The translations under genes and the position numbers were made by a program. 64,000 nucleotides of DNA from Caballeronia sp. dw_19 (lineage in GTDB: Bacteria > Pseudomonadota > Gammaproteobacteria > Burkholderiales > Burkholderiaceae). The stretch lies in NCBI RefSeq assembly GCF_018449515.1, contig NZ_JAAVUQ010000001.1, forward strand, positions 248,001 through 312,000. Reading direction: 5' to 3'. Position 1 is the first letter of the stretch, and every line of letters begins with the position of its first letter. The notes beneath the pieces are model-generated. The model was not told the origin of the DNA, did not search any database, and worked only from the letters and a program-made list of their open reading frames with translations. Positions 54,547 to 63,570 of the stretch are shown here, piece after piece.

Positions 54547-56586
54547 CTACAGATCCTTGACCAGACGAAGCGCATCGTAGATTGCCGCATGCGTGTTGCG
54601 CGCGGACACGGCATCGCCTATGCGGAAAAGCTGGAACGCGCCTTCCGGGTTGGACTTGCGTGACTGCTTCGTCCCATCGATAAGATCGTTGTAGTCAAGC
54701 GCGCCGAGGTTGCTCGACACTGGCTTCAGTTCGAAATACAGATCGTCCATCGGAATGGTTCCGTGATTCACCACGACCTGATCGTGACGCTGCTCGTTGT
54801 GGATGCCGCCGTAGTCGCTGCCCACCACTGCAACAAGCCCGTTTTCATCACGATGCACCGAAGCGAGCCTATAGGTCACGGTGAACTTCACGTCCAGCTT
54901 CTGCAGCGAACGCATATAGGGCACGAGGTTCATGCTCATCACTTCGGGCGAGAACGAGCGGTCCGGCGTCATGATCTCGACCTTCCCGCCGGCTTGCGCA
55001 ATGACCTCGGCTGCCTGCAATGCGGCATGGTCGCCCGCGTCGTCGAAGATCAGAACGTTCGAACCCGGCTTCACGTCGCCGGAGATGATGTCCCAGGTCG
55101 ATACAACCAGCTCGTTTCCTTCGCGCAAAACGTCGGTGCGGGGCATTCCGCCTGTCGCCACGATCACCACGTCCGGGTTTTCGGCTTGCACCGTCGCCGA
55201 CTCGGCCCACGTATTGAACTTGAACGTCACACCAAGCCGCTCGCATTGAGACATCCGCCAATCGATGATGCCGATCATCTCCTTGCGCCGCACGTTCTGC
55301 GCGGTCAGGCGGATCTGGCCGCCGGGATGGTTCGTGGCTTCGAGGACCACGACCTCATGTCCCCGTTCACCGGCAACGCGAGCTGCCTCCAGTCCCGCCG
55401 GGCCTGCCCCGATGATCACCACTTTGCGCCGGGTTTCCGCACGCGCAATCTCGTGCGGCATGGTGGTTTCGCGGCCCGTGGCGGCGTTGTGAATACAGTA
55501 CGCGGCACCGCCCTGATAGATGCGATCGAGGCAATAGTTCGCGCCAACGCAGGGTCGGATATCGTCTTCCCGGCGCTCGATGATCTTGCGAACAATATGC
55601 GGGTCCGTCATGTGCGCGCGCGTCATGCCGACCATGTCGATCTTGCCTGACTCGATCGCATGCCGCGCTGTCGGCACATCCTGGATTCGCGCTGCGTGAA
55701 AGGTGGGGAACCCGGTCGCCTTGCGGATATCTCCGGCGAAGTCCAGATGCGGAGCGCTTTTCATGCCCTGGATCGGGATGATGTCGGTCAATCCGGCATC
55801 GGTTTCCAGGTGACCGCGGATCACGTTGAGAAAATCGACGAGTCCGCTTTCTTTCAGCTTCATCGATATATACAGCCCGTCCTCTTTCGTAAGGCCGCCT
55901 TCAATAATCTCGTCGGCGGTGTATCTGATACCGAGCAGGAAGTCCGGACCGACGCGTTTGCGCATGGCCGTCAGGACGTCGAACGTGAACTTCATCCGGT
56001 TGTCCAGCGAGCCGCCGTAGGGCGCATCCAGTGTGTTCGTGAGTGGCGACCAGAACTGGTCCATCAAGTGTCCGTAGGCTTCGAGCTCGAGCCCATCAAG
56101 ACCGGCCGCCTTCATTCGCTCTGCTGCGTCCGCATAGTCCTTGATGATGCGCTCGATATCCCAATCCTCGAGCTTCTTCGGAAAGGAGCGGTGCGCAGGC
56201 TCCCGATTGTGCGAGGGGGACACCGCCGGAAGCCAGTCGCCCTTGTCCCAGCGCGTGCGCCGTCCAAGGTGCGTCAACTGGATCATGACCGCTGCGCCGT
56301 GCTCGTGGCATTCGTCCGCCAGATCCTTCATCCAGTGCACGACCTCGTCCTTGTAAGCGAGAACGTTGTTGAACACCGGCGGACTGTCCTTCGATACGGC
56401 CGCCGACCCCGCCGTCATCGTGAGCGCGATGCCCGCCTTCGCGCGCTCGACGTGATACGCGCGGTACTGCTCCTTCGGCATGCCGTCCTCCGCATACGCC
56501 GGCTCGTGCGACGTGGTCATGATGCGGTTGCGGAACGTCAGATGTTTGATGGTGTAAGGCTGAAGGAGCGGGTCGCTTGACGACAT
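54547..56586 (-). CDS. TMADH/DgcA-like flavoprotein demethylase
   Basis: A 679-residue protein of the trimethylamine dehydrogenase/2,4-dienoyl-CoA reductase family. It has an N-terminal FMN-binding TIM barrel (about residues 1-340), an iron-sulfur segment (CVGANYC, then YCIHN), and a C-terminal FAD/NAD-binding domain with VVIIGAGPAGLEAARVAGER. The iron-sulfur motif has three cysteines; alanine stands where TMADH has the second. Such proteins oxidatively demethylate dimethylglycine or N-methylproline-type amines. The ATG at 56586 follows AAAGG. It is divergent from a TetR gene. Together with the DAO flavoprotein and imine reductases nearby, it points to catabolism of an N-methylated amine or betaine. 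Confidence 0.9.
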   Translation of the reverse strand: MSSSDPLLQPYTIKHLTFRNRIMTTSHEPAYAEDGMPKEQYRAYHVERAKAGIALTMTAGSAAVSKDSPPVFNNVLAYKDEVVHWMKDLADECHEHGAAVMIQLTHLGRRTRWDKGDWLPAVSPSHNREPAHRSFPKKLEDWDIERIIKDYADAAERMKAAGLDGLELEAYGHLMDQFWSPLTNTLDAPYGGSLDNRMKFTFDVLTAMRKRVGPDFLLGIRYTADEIIEGGLTKEDGLYISMKLKESGLVDFLNVIRGHLETDAGLTDIIPIQGMKSAPHLDFAGDIRKATGFPTFHAARIQDVPTARHAIESGKIDMVGMTRAHMTDPHIVRKIIERREDDIRPCVGANYCLDRIYQGGAAYCIHNAATGRETTMPHEIARAETRRKVVIIGAGPAGLEAARVAGERGHEVVVLEATNHPGGQIRLTAQNVRRKEMIGIIDWRMSQCERLGVTFKFNTWAESATVQAENPDVVIVATGGMPRTDVLREGNELVVSTWDIISGDVKPGSNVLIFDDAGDHAALQAAEVIAQAGGKVEIMTPDRSFSPEVMSMNLVPYMRSLQKLDVKFTVTYRLASVHRDENGLVAVVGSDYGGIHNEQRHDQVVVNHGTIPMDDLYFELKPVSSNLGALDYNDLIDGTKQSRKSNPEGAFQLFRIGDAVSARNTHAAIYDALRLVKDL

Positions 56587-56624
56587 GGCGTGGCCTTTGA
56601 CGATTTTTGTTGGGGGATGCAATG

Positions 56625-56673
56625 AAGATTATTCATTGTGTACACCTGTGTCAAGTATCTCGACTACAATGAA
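56625..56673. promoter_or_regulatory. Divergent promoter region with TetR operator candidate
   Basis: On the minus strand a -35 TTGACA (56649-56654) and a -10 TAATCT (56625-56630) lie about 18 bases apart and would drive the demethylase gene. A perfect 8-bp inverted pair, TTCATTGT (56631-56638) and ACAATGAA (56666-56673), brackets the -35 box. It is a candidate site for the divergent TetR protein. Confidence 0.6.
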
Positions 56674-56847
56674 CATTAAGATGCTGGGTTGATCGTCAGA
56701 GAGGGGTTACGTTGCAGGGTAAAGGACGGAATGCAGGGCGAAAGCGCTTTGACCGATGCCGGTCCAGACGCCAGAATATCGTCACTTTCGTGATGGACCG
56801 TCGCTCTGCGGACTGGCGATCGCCGCTGCTTTAAGGAATTTTTACCT

Positions 56848-57474
56848 ATGGATCAACCGACTGCGGACGCGGGACGAGGGTCGCCCGAAGCGTGGCTTGA
56901 GGTAGCTTACGAAAGCCTGCGCGATGCCGGCGTCGATTCCGTGCGCATCCTTCCATTGGCGAAGAAGCTGAATCTGTCGAGAACCAGTTTCTACTGGTTT
57001 TTCAAGGACCGCGAGGAACTGTTGGCCGCGTTGCTGGAGCGCTGGCGCGCCAAAAACACGGGCAACTGGATCAAGCAGACCGAAGCCTACGCCGAAACAA
57101 TCTGCGAGGCTGTTCTGAACGTATTTGATTGCTGGCTCGATGACCAGATCTTCGACTCGCGGTTTGAAGCCGCTATCCGAAGCTGGGCGCTGCAGTCGCC
57201 TGAGATTGCTGCCGAGATCCAGGTCGCGGATCAACTTCGCATTGCCGCGCTCACTCAATTGTTCGAGCGCTACCAATACGAACCCATTTCCGCCGATGTG
57301 CGCGCGAGAGCCATCTACCTGACGCAGATGGGCTACATTTCGATGAAAAGCGAAGAGGCGCTATCTATCCGCATGATGCGTATTGCGGAGTACGTGGAGG
57401 TCTTTACGGGGCATCGGCCGGAGGACCGTGAACTCGACCGGTTTTTCATGCGGCATCACTATCACTCGGCTTGA
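56848..57474 (+). CDS. TetR-family transcriptional regulator
   Basis: A 208-residue TetR-type repressor. The N-terminal HTH reads LAKKLNLSRTSFYWFFKDRE at about residues 35-54, preceded by the usual helix 1 (LEVAYESLRDAG). The C-terminal ligand domain is specific to its subgroup. The start follows AAGGAA. It is divergent from the demethylase gene and should control it, with an operator candidate in the shared region. Confidence 0.94.
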   Translation: MDQPTADAGRGSPEAWLEVAYESLRDAGVDSVRILPLAKKLNLSRTSFYWFFKDREELLAALLERWRAKNTGNWIKQTEAYAETICEAVLNVFDCWLDDQIFDSRFEAAIRSWALQSPEIAAEIQVADQLRIAALTQLFERYQYEPISADVRARAIYLTQMGYISMKSEEALSIRMMRIAEYVEVFTGHRPEDRELDRFFMRHHYHSA

Positions 57475-57654
57475 TCGTCGCTGAGTGGACAGGTTCGCTG
57501 AATTTTTAATCGAAAACTTAGTGAAGGGGTCGCTACTCGATACTCGCGCCCGGACCGGGTCGAAGAACATTACGATCGACTACCGCCCCTGCCCGCAACC
57601 GCTTCTCCCCTCCGCTGTTTTGCCTCTCCTTTCGATCCATTTCTTACGCGACCA

Positions 57655-57682
57655 TTGACAGCGTCGAATCGTTCGCTAAAAT
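57655..57682 (+). promoter_or_regulatory. Promoter of tRNA-Leu copy 2
   Basis: A -35 TTGACA (57655-57660) and a -10 TAAAAT (57677-57682) are 16 bases apart, the same spacing as at copy 1, and end 23 bases before the tRNA. Confidence 0.82.
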
Positions 57683-57705
57683 AGCATCCTTCGCTGTATC
57701 GGTTG

Positions 57706-57790
57706 GCCCAGGTGGCGGAATTGGTAGACGCACATGGTTCAGGTCCATGCGCCGCAAGGTGTGGAGGTTCGAGTCCTCTCTTGGGCACCA
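57706..57790 (+). tRNA. tRNA-Leu (CAG), copy 2
   Basis: An 85-base class II tRNA identical to copy 1 at 16598 except for one C-to-T change in the variable arm (GGCG to GGTG), which keeps a G-T wobble pair. Anticodon CAG, encoded CCA, own promoter and terminator. It is followed by a degenerate integrase leader, like copy 1. Confidence 0.97.
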
Positions 57791-57950
57791 ACAAGTAGTT
57801 AGCAAGGCAGTCAGCGTAGTAAAAGAAAACCCCGTAACGCCTTGTGCCTGCGGGGTTTTTTGTTTTAGTCGATCCGAGGCGTTCCCATAACATCCGGCGT
57901 TCTTGCGTATACCCGTTTCGGGCCCCCCCCCGGCCCGGATATGCCAAACC
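57769..57950 (+). repeat. Diverged third copy of the tRNA-Leu 3' end plus integrase leader
   Basis: After the shared tRNA 3' end and terminator, phrases of the integrase leader can still be read at about 57870-57945 (GATCCGAGGCGTTCCCATAA, GCGTATACCCGTTTCG, GCCCGGATA). It has diverged much more than copies 1 and 2 and stops before the integrase proper. A run of ten C residues (57924-57933) lies inside it. Confidence 0.7.
57826..57862 (+). terminator. Terminator of tRNA-Leu copy 2
   Basis: A 9-bp stem (AAAACCCCG / CGGGGTTTT) with a 16-base loop and a following T run. Confidence 0.85.
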
Positions 57951-58058
57951 GAATCAAGAAACATTGCGGCGGCTTCGATCCTCGATACGCCCCGACGTCC
58001 ATCATGACCTTTGACGAAGAGAGCTCTCAGCCAAGAGCATCTTTCCGTCGCGACACCA

Positions 58059-59228
58059 TTAGAACTTGTGACGGATTGCGATCCGGGCAATAACCTGCCG
58101 GTCATTCGATGAAGGGGCTGCGGCATCCGGGTTCGCGGCGAACTCCAGTCCGGTGCCCTGAATACCGGAATCGCTCGCTACCTTCACGTATACGGCCTGT
58201 GCATACAGGTCGGTACGCTTCGAGATGTTGTAGTCGGCCATCAGACCAAGCTGGTGATATTTGGCCTTCGCGCTTCCACCGGACGTGCCGTCGTACGTGG
58301 CCTGGGTGTAGGTGTACATGCCGCCAACATAGAGCGCCGGGGTGAACTGGTAGAGGGCATTCACCTCGAAGTTGTTGAACTTGATCGACGACGCCGCGCC
58401 GAGAGAGGGGCTGGCTGCGAAATTGGCGTACTCCGTTCCCGTCGGCTGCGAGAGGTTCGCGTTCGTGTACACAAAGCCAAGGGTGGCCGCCCCGATCGCG
58501 TAATTGATACCCGCGCCAAAGACCCGCTGCCGGGCGGCCGTCCAGCTCCCGTCCGTGCCACTGGAACCCAGATTCGCGACAGCGCCTGCGCTGCCATTGT
58601 TGGGCTCATCAACGTTCAGAAAGGCAGCGCCGACGGTCAATGGGCCATTGACGTATTGCGCCCCAAGGCTTTCTGCGCGATTGGTCGCGAAGCCCGTCGA
58701 GTTGCTGAACGCGTACGCGCCGCCGAACGTGAGACCCGAGTAGTTGACACTGGCGAACTTGACGGAGTTGTTCAACCGGAACGTATCGTCCGTGTTGTCG
58801 TTGTCATACGGGTGCGTAAACATCCCGCCGCCCCAGTTGCCGTTGGCCGTCAGCGGGCCAAGGTAATCGACGAGCGAGTCATATTGGCGACCGAGCGTCA
58901 GCGTCCCGAACTTCGTGCTGGACACACCGACCCACGCTTGCCGGCCGAACTCCTGCCCATCCTGCGCGAGCTTGCCACTGTTGATGTTAAATCCATTCTC
59001 CAGCTTGAAGACCGCACTCAGCCCCCCGCCCAGATCCTCCGAACCCTTCAAACCCCAGCGACTCCCCTGCACGTCACCGCTTGACATCGACCAGAGAGAC
59101 TTGCCGCCAACGTTCGACGTGTAGTTCAAACCTTCGTCGATGAGACCAAACAGCGTGACGCTGCTTTGGGCATGCGCCACGCTACAGCAAGCACCCAACA
59201 CACTGACAACCAGAATAGATTTGTTCAT
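58059..59228 (-). CDS. Gram-negative porin
   Basis: A 389-residue outer-membrane porin of the same family as the one at 24847. The signal peptide MNKSILVVSVLGACCSVAHA precedes QSSVTLFG. GSRWGLKGSEDLGGGLSAVF, the SKRTDLYAQAVYVK strand and the terminal IAIRHKF are typical, with phenylalanine at the end. The ATG at 59228 follows a GGGGGTAAAA stretch. It faces tRNA-Leu copy 2 and is in the same orientation as the racemase, amidohydrolase and binding-protein genes to the right, although separated from them. Confidence 0.95.
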   Translation of the reverse strand: MNKSILVVSVLGACCSVAHAQSSVTLFGLIDEGLNYTSNVGGKSLWSMSSGDVQGSRWGLKGSEDLGGGLSAVFKLENGFNINSGKLAQDGQEFGRQAWVGVSSTKFGTLTLGRQYDSLVDYLGPLTANGNWGGGMFTHPYDNDNTDDTFRLNNSVKFASVNYSGLTFGGAYAFSNSTGFATNRAESLGAQYVNGPLTVGAAFLNVDEPNNGSAGAVANLGSSGTDGSWTAARQRVFGAGINYAIGAATLGFVYTNANLSQPTGTEYANFAASPSLGAASSIKFNNFEVNALYQFTPALYVGGMYTYTQATYDGTSGGSAKAKYHQLGLMADYNISKRTDLYAQAVYVKVASDSGIQGTGLEFAANPDAAAPSSNDRQVIARIAIRHKF

Positions 59229-59430
59229 TTTTACCCCCAGTTTTTCACTGAATAAAACAGCCGAATTAACATCACCTGTGATCCATGACCGATAACATTT
59301 CACGCTCTGGAGACGCCCGTTCTTGCTCCTCAACCTGACTATTTCCAGCGCGGTCGTTTATGAATATGATTTGTATTCCTAAATTTATTGCCATGATCTC
59401 GACTTGCCGTTTCAACATCCGTTACGGTTT

Positions 59431-60210
59431 TTACGTCACTGTGACGCGCGAGAGCCGTGGCAACGCGATATCGGCAACGGTCGACTGGCAAGCCAGTTGC
59501 GCAAGTCGGGTTGCAACCAGGTCAGTCACATCAACTAGCGCTTTACCCGTTTCCGCCAGGGTCTGCGGGTCGAGCTGAATCAGAGGGAGTTCCGTGCAGG
59601 CAAGCAGCACCGTTTCGGCTTCCAGTTCATCGAGGACCGCGCGGAATCCCTCGCGAATTGAGGGTGCATCCGGCCCGATAGCCTTGATGTCGTATATAAG
59701 CTGATGAAGTCGAAGCGCGGCGTCCGGATTAGGTAGTTCAATATCAACATGCCCGACCAGTTGCCGGTAATGTGACCAGAGCCCAAGGTCGGTCACCGGG
59801 CGCGCACCGAGCAAGGCGATTCGCTCGACCCGATGCTCGCGCAGGTAAGCTAGTACGGTATCCGAGAAGGAGATGAGCTGTGCCGGCAGATTCAGCGCGT
59901 CCAGGTGTCCCTGATAGTAGTTCAGTGTATTGCACGCAATAGCGTAATAGTCCACGTGCCCCGCAATGTACTGGGCTGAACGGCGAAGGTTATCCCAAAC
60001 AACAAGATCGTTTTTTTCGAGCTCCATCGAGAGTCCAAGTGCGGGCTCGGAGAAGATAGTCACGTTCGGCGCATCCAGGTCTCCACCGTACGGTACGTCC
60101 TCGATCGCACGGCGCGCATCGAGTATTTTTTTCCAGAGGTCCATACCGGCCTCAGGACCGGAGCCGGTGATGATGCCAATCTTAGGTCGCGTGACGTTTG
60201 CGTTTTTCAT
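59431..60210 (-). CDS. Aspartate/glutamate racemase family protein
   Basis: A 259-residue cofactor-independent racemase-fold protein. It begins with RPKIGIITGSGPEAGMDLWK and has both catalytic cysteines, in DYYAIACNTLNYY and ETVLLACTELPL, about 110 residues apart. Relatives racemise aspartate, glutamate or hydantoins. The ATG at 60210 lacks a good ribosome binding site, and a TTG two codons upstream is possible. With the amidohydrolase and peptide-type binding protein upstream on the same strand it may take part in use of an N-acyl or D-amino acid compound. Confidence 0.9.
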   Translation of the reverse strand: MKNANVTRPKIGIITGSGPEAGMDLWKKILDARRAIEDVPYGGDLDAPNVTIFSEPALGLSMELEKNDLVVWDNLRRSAQYIAGHVDYYAIACNTLNYYQGHLDALNLPAQLISFSDTVLAYLREHRVERIALLGARPVTDLGLWSHYRQLVGHVDIELPNPDAALRLHQLIYDIKAIGPDAPSIREGFRAVLDELEAETVLLACTELPLIQLDPQTLAETGKALVDVTDLVATRLAQLACQSTVADIALPRLSRVTVT

Positions 60211-60275
60211 GTTCAAGGTGTTCAGTCGTTCGCTTCATTTCTGCCGGCCCATAGTCAAGAGGCTATGCCTCCCGG

Positions 60276-61523
60276 TCAGGCCGTCAGTTCGTCAAAACAT
60301 ATTTTCCCGCCCTTCATGACGAGAGGAATGCTTTCACCCTGTCCGGTCAGGCAGTTGATGTCGCGCAAAGGGTTGCCGTCCACGACCAGCAGATCGGCAA
60401 ACGCGTTCGGAACAAGTTCTCCAAGCTTTCCCTGCATGTTCAGGATTTCCGCGCCAATCGTGGTGGCGCTTCGAATGACCTCGGAGGGTGGCAAGACTTC
60501 ACATCGAATCCTGAACTCTTCGCTTTGCAGCCTCTGGGAGGCTCCCAGCAGATCCGTGCCGAATCCCATCTTCACGCCGGCCTGCCGGAAGAGTTCCAGC
60601 GAGCGCATCGACGCGTCCTTGACTTCCGATATCTTCCCCATGCTTTCGGGAGGCAGGCCGTGCGACTGCCCTTCCGATGCGAGCGCGCGATACGTGACAA
60701 GCGTGGGAACAGCGTAGGCGCCCGCCGTACTCATCAGCCCCGCTGTCGCGAGGTCTATCAGGTTGCCATGCTCAATGCTTCGAACGCCACATCTCACTGC
60801 CCGGCCGATGGCTTCTGCTGTATATGCGTGCGCCATCACATAGGTGTGGCGACTGCTCGCCTCGGCGACAATCGCGCGGGTCTCTTCCTCGGAATAACCC
60901 ATCGCCCCGATAGGGTCAGTCGGCGAAGACACGCCGCCCGAGGCCATGATCTTTATCTGGTCGGCGCCCATCTGGAATTCCTCACGTACGGCCTTCCGGA
61001 CGCCATCCAGCCCATCGGCGACCCGGTTAAGCCCACCCACGCGCGCACAGCCACACTCAGGGAAGTCGGGCAGCAGGAAGTCTGAGCGACTGCGTTTGTC
61101 ACCATGGCCGCCCGTCTGGCTAATCGAGCGGCCGGACACGAACATCCGTGGCCCGGTTATCAAGCCGGACTCGATAGCCTCCCGGATGGCGAAATTGGCT
61201 CCTCCTGCGTCGCGCACCGTCGTGAATCCTCGGCGCAACATGGCGGCGATGCCTGGCACGGCTCGGAGCGTGACAAGGACGTTGGGCGTGCGTGCCAGCG
61301 TATCGATGTTCAGACCCAGTCCAAAGACATGGACGTGCAGGTCAATCAGACCGGGCATCAGCGTCTTTCCGCGCACGTCGATTTCACGCGCGGACGAGGC
61401 TTTGATCGGCCGGTCGGATACCTCCTTGATGAGGCCGTCCTCGACAAGCACATCACGCTCGCCGACAAGCTCTGTTTCACCCGGCACCAGCAGGCATCCG
61501 TTTCGAAACAGAACGCTACTCAT
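60276..61523 (-). CDS. Metal-dependent amidohydrolase, imidazolonepropionase/prolidase-like
   Basis: A 415-residue TIM-barrel amidohydrolase. The first metal site is GLIDLHVHVFG, a lysine bridge candidate lies in DQIKIMASGGVSSP, later histidines are in YVMAHAYTAEA and SIEHGNLID, and the aspartate in MGFGTDLLG. It belongs to the group that includes dipeptidases of the Xaa-Arg/Lys type and imidazolonepropionase-like proteins. It likely hydrolyses an amide or cyclic amide imported by the transporter whose binding protein is encoded upstream. Confidence 0.92.
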   Translation of the reverse strand: MSSVLFRNGCLLVPGETELVGERDVLVEDGLIKEVSDRPIKASSAREIDVRGKTLMPGLIDLHVHVFGLGLNIDTLARTPNVLVTLRAVPGIAAMLRRGFTTVRDAGGANFAIREAIESGLITGPRMFVSGRSISQTGGHGDKRSRSDFLLPDFPECGCARVGGLNRVADGLDGVRKAVREEFQMGADQIKIMASGGVSSPTDPIGAMGYSEEETRAIVAEASSRHTYVMAHAYTAEAIGRAVRCGVRSIEHGNLIDLATAGLMSTAGAYAVPTLVTYRALASEGQSHGLPPESMGKISEVKDASMRSLELFRQAGVKMGFGTDLLGASQRLQSEEFRIRCEVLPPSEVIRSATTIGAEILNMQGKLGELVPNAFADLLVVDGNPLRDINCLTGQGESIPLVMKGGKICFDELTA

Positions 61524-61659
61524 GGTCTGGATCCTGACTAAAGCTGATGCTTGAATTCATTCGATATCCTTATCGTCGTGACACGATAGACGGCAGCCAT
61601 TCATTCAGCCCGATTCGCGGCGTAAGCAATACAGCGAATCAGGCAATTTCAGGGAGCGA

Positions 61660-63288
61660 CTATTGTTTCACACTGACGCCGGTGAAATCCGGTGGTCCGA
61701 ACGGGTTGATCTTGAAGTCCACGACCGATTTGCTCATAGGCTGAAAAATGGTCGAGCTACCGATAGGACTGAACGGCAGTTGGTCGGCAAAGATTCGCTG
61801 TGCGGCTGTGTAGATGTCGATGCGCTTCTGATGGTCGGCGGTCGTTCGCCCTTCTTCAATCAACTTGTTGAAGGGCGCGTAGCACCATTTCGAAAAATTG
61901 CCGCCATTGACCGAGTCGCAACCGAGTAATGTGCCAAGCCAGTTATCCGGATCGCCGTTATCGCCATTGCTGCCGATGAGCAAGCTGTCGTCTTCCCCGG
62001 CGTGCGCGCGCTTGAGGTACTCACCCCATTCGTACGTAACAATCTTCGCCTTGACGCCGATTTTGGCCCAGTCGGCCTGAATCATTTCTGCCATCAGCCG
62101 CGAATCGGGGTTGTACGGGCGTTGTACCGGCATCGACCACAGCGAGATTTCAAAACCGTTGGGAACGCCAGCTTTCTTCAGAAGCGCGCGAGCCTGGTCC
62201 GGATCGTAGGCTGCACCCTTGAGCGATTTATCAAACGGCCATTGCGTAGGCGGCATCGCATTGTCTGCCAGTTGCCCTGCCCCCTGATACACCGACTTGA
62301 TGATGGCCGGCTTGTTGATGGCCATGTCCAGCGCCCGACGCACGTCGGCGTTGTCCAGCGGCTTATGAGTCACGTTGTAGGAGAGGTATCCCACGTTGAA
62401 GCCGGCCGCCTCCTGCACAACCAGCTTCGGGTCTGCCTTAAGCGACGGCACCTCGCTCGGTCGTGGATAACTCGTAATCTGGCACTCGCCGGCCTTGAGT
62501 TTCTGCGAGCGCACCGCCGGGTCCGTCACGATGGAAAAGACGAGCTTTGAGAGCTTGACGACGCCTGGATTCCAGTAATCGAGGTTGGCCTTGTACCGGA
62601 TCGTCGCGTCCTTCGTATAACTCTGAAGCGCGAATGGTCCAGTTCCGACCGGCAACTGATTGATTTGGGCCGCCTTCCCGGCCTTGAGGAGTTGTTCAGC
62701 GTATTGCGCTGAGAGGATGGACGCGAACGGCATGGCGATATTCTGGACGAACGGCGCAGACGCGGTGTGCAGCGTAAATCGAACGGTGTAAGGGTCGAGC
62801 GCTTCGACTCGGTCGATGGTCTTGTCCAGCGCCATGTCAGTGAAGTACGGGAACTCGACCGGATAGGCTCGGCCGAATGCCAGGTTCGAATCCCGCATCC
62901 GGTTGAACGTGAAAAGCACGTCGTCGGCGTTGAAGTCCCGGGAGGGCTTGAACCAGTCGGTCGTCTGGAACTTGACTCCATGCCTGAGATGGAACGTGTA
63001 CTGCAAGCCATCAGGCGAGACGTCCCAGCTCGTTGCCAGTGCCGGTGTCACCTGCGTGGTGCCGCGAACGAACTCAACAAGACGGTTGTAAATGGGATAG
63101 GCGCCTGCAGCGTTATCGACGGTCGAGGTGTATTGCCCCGGGTCGAAACCGGCGGGGCTAGCTTCCGAGCAATAGATAAGGAGTCCTGCTGGAGACTGGG
63201 CCGCCTGACTCAGCGGCGCATTCAGGGCCGCCAGTGAAACGAATGCAAACGAAGCAAAGAACAACGGCTTGAACTTCCAGGTATTCAT
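61660..63288 (-). CDS. ABC transporter substrate-binding protein, peptide (family 5) type
   Basis: A 542-residue periplasmic binding protein of the dipeptide/oligopeptide family. The signal peptide is MNTWKFKPLFFASFAFVSLA, with cleavage after the later SQA A region. LIYCSEASPAGFDPGQYTST and LATSWDVSPDGLQYTFHLRH are classic family 5 motifs. The ATG at 63288 follows GGAG; an ATG four codons upstream is less well placed. No permease or ATPase genes for it are in the window; they may lie beyond the right edge or elsewhere. Confidence 0.93.
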   Translation of the reverse strand: MNTWKFKPLFFASFAFVSLAALNAPLSQAAQSPAGLLIYCSEASPAGFDPGQYTSTVDNAAGAYPIYNRLVEFVRGTTQVTPALATSWDVSPDGLQYTFHLRHGVKFQTTDWFKPSRDFNADDVLFTFNRMRDSNLAFGRAYPVEFPYFTDMALDKTIDRVEALDPYTVRFTLHTASAPFVQNIAMPFASILSAQYAEQLLKAGKAAQINQLPVGTGPFALQSYTKDATIRYKANLDYWNPGVVKLSKLVFSIVTDPAVRSQKLKAGECQITSYPRPSEVPSLKADPKLVVQEAAGFNVGYLSYNVTHKPLDNADVRRALDMAINKPAIIKSVYQGAGQLADNAMPPTQWPFDKSLKGAAYDPDQARALLKKAGVPNGFEISLWSMPVQRPYNPDSRLMAEMIQADWAKIGVKAKIVTYEWGEYLKRAHAGEDDSLLIGSNGDNGDPDNWLGTLLGCDSVNGGNFSKWCYAPFNKLIEEGRTTADHQKRIDIYTAAQRIFADQLPFSPIGSSTIFQPMSKSVVDFKINPFGPPDFTGVSVKQ

Positions 63289-63555
63289 CGAAAACTCCAT
63301 GTAGCTGATTTTTGCTGTCTCGATTCGAGTTCTGGCTGGCCACCTTCCGTGGCATCTGGCCAAATCCTGCACCTATTCTTAACCTGCATTAATCGGTAGA
63401 TTGCCGAACCGGACGGTCATCCCACCCTGTCAAAAGGCTTAACTGGATACGGACCGTCCCCGCGTCTCCTTCTGGAGCAACCTGTTACCGGAACGCATGC
63501 CGAGATTTTTGTACGCCTATTTTCGTGACACAATCCATCATTTCTACATCGACTA

Positions 63556-63570
63556 ATTAGCCTGGCTAAT
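63556..63570. promoter_or_regulatory. LysR-type box upstream of the partial LysR gene
   Basis: The perfect palindrome ATTAGCC-T-GGCTAAT contains a T-N11-A core, the pattern bound by LysR proteins. It lies 12 bases before the LysR start codon and about 270 bases from the divergent binding-protein gene, so it may serve autoregulation and control of that operon. Confidence 0.65.
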
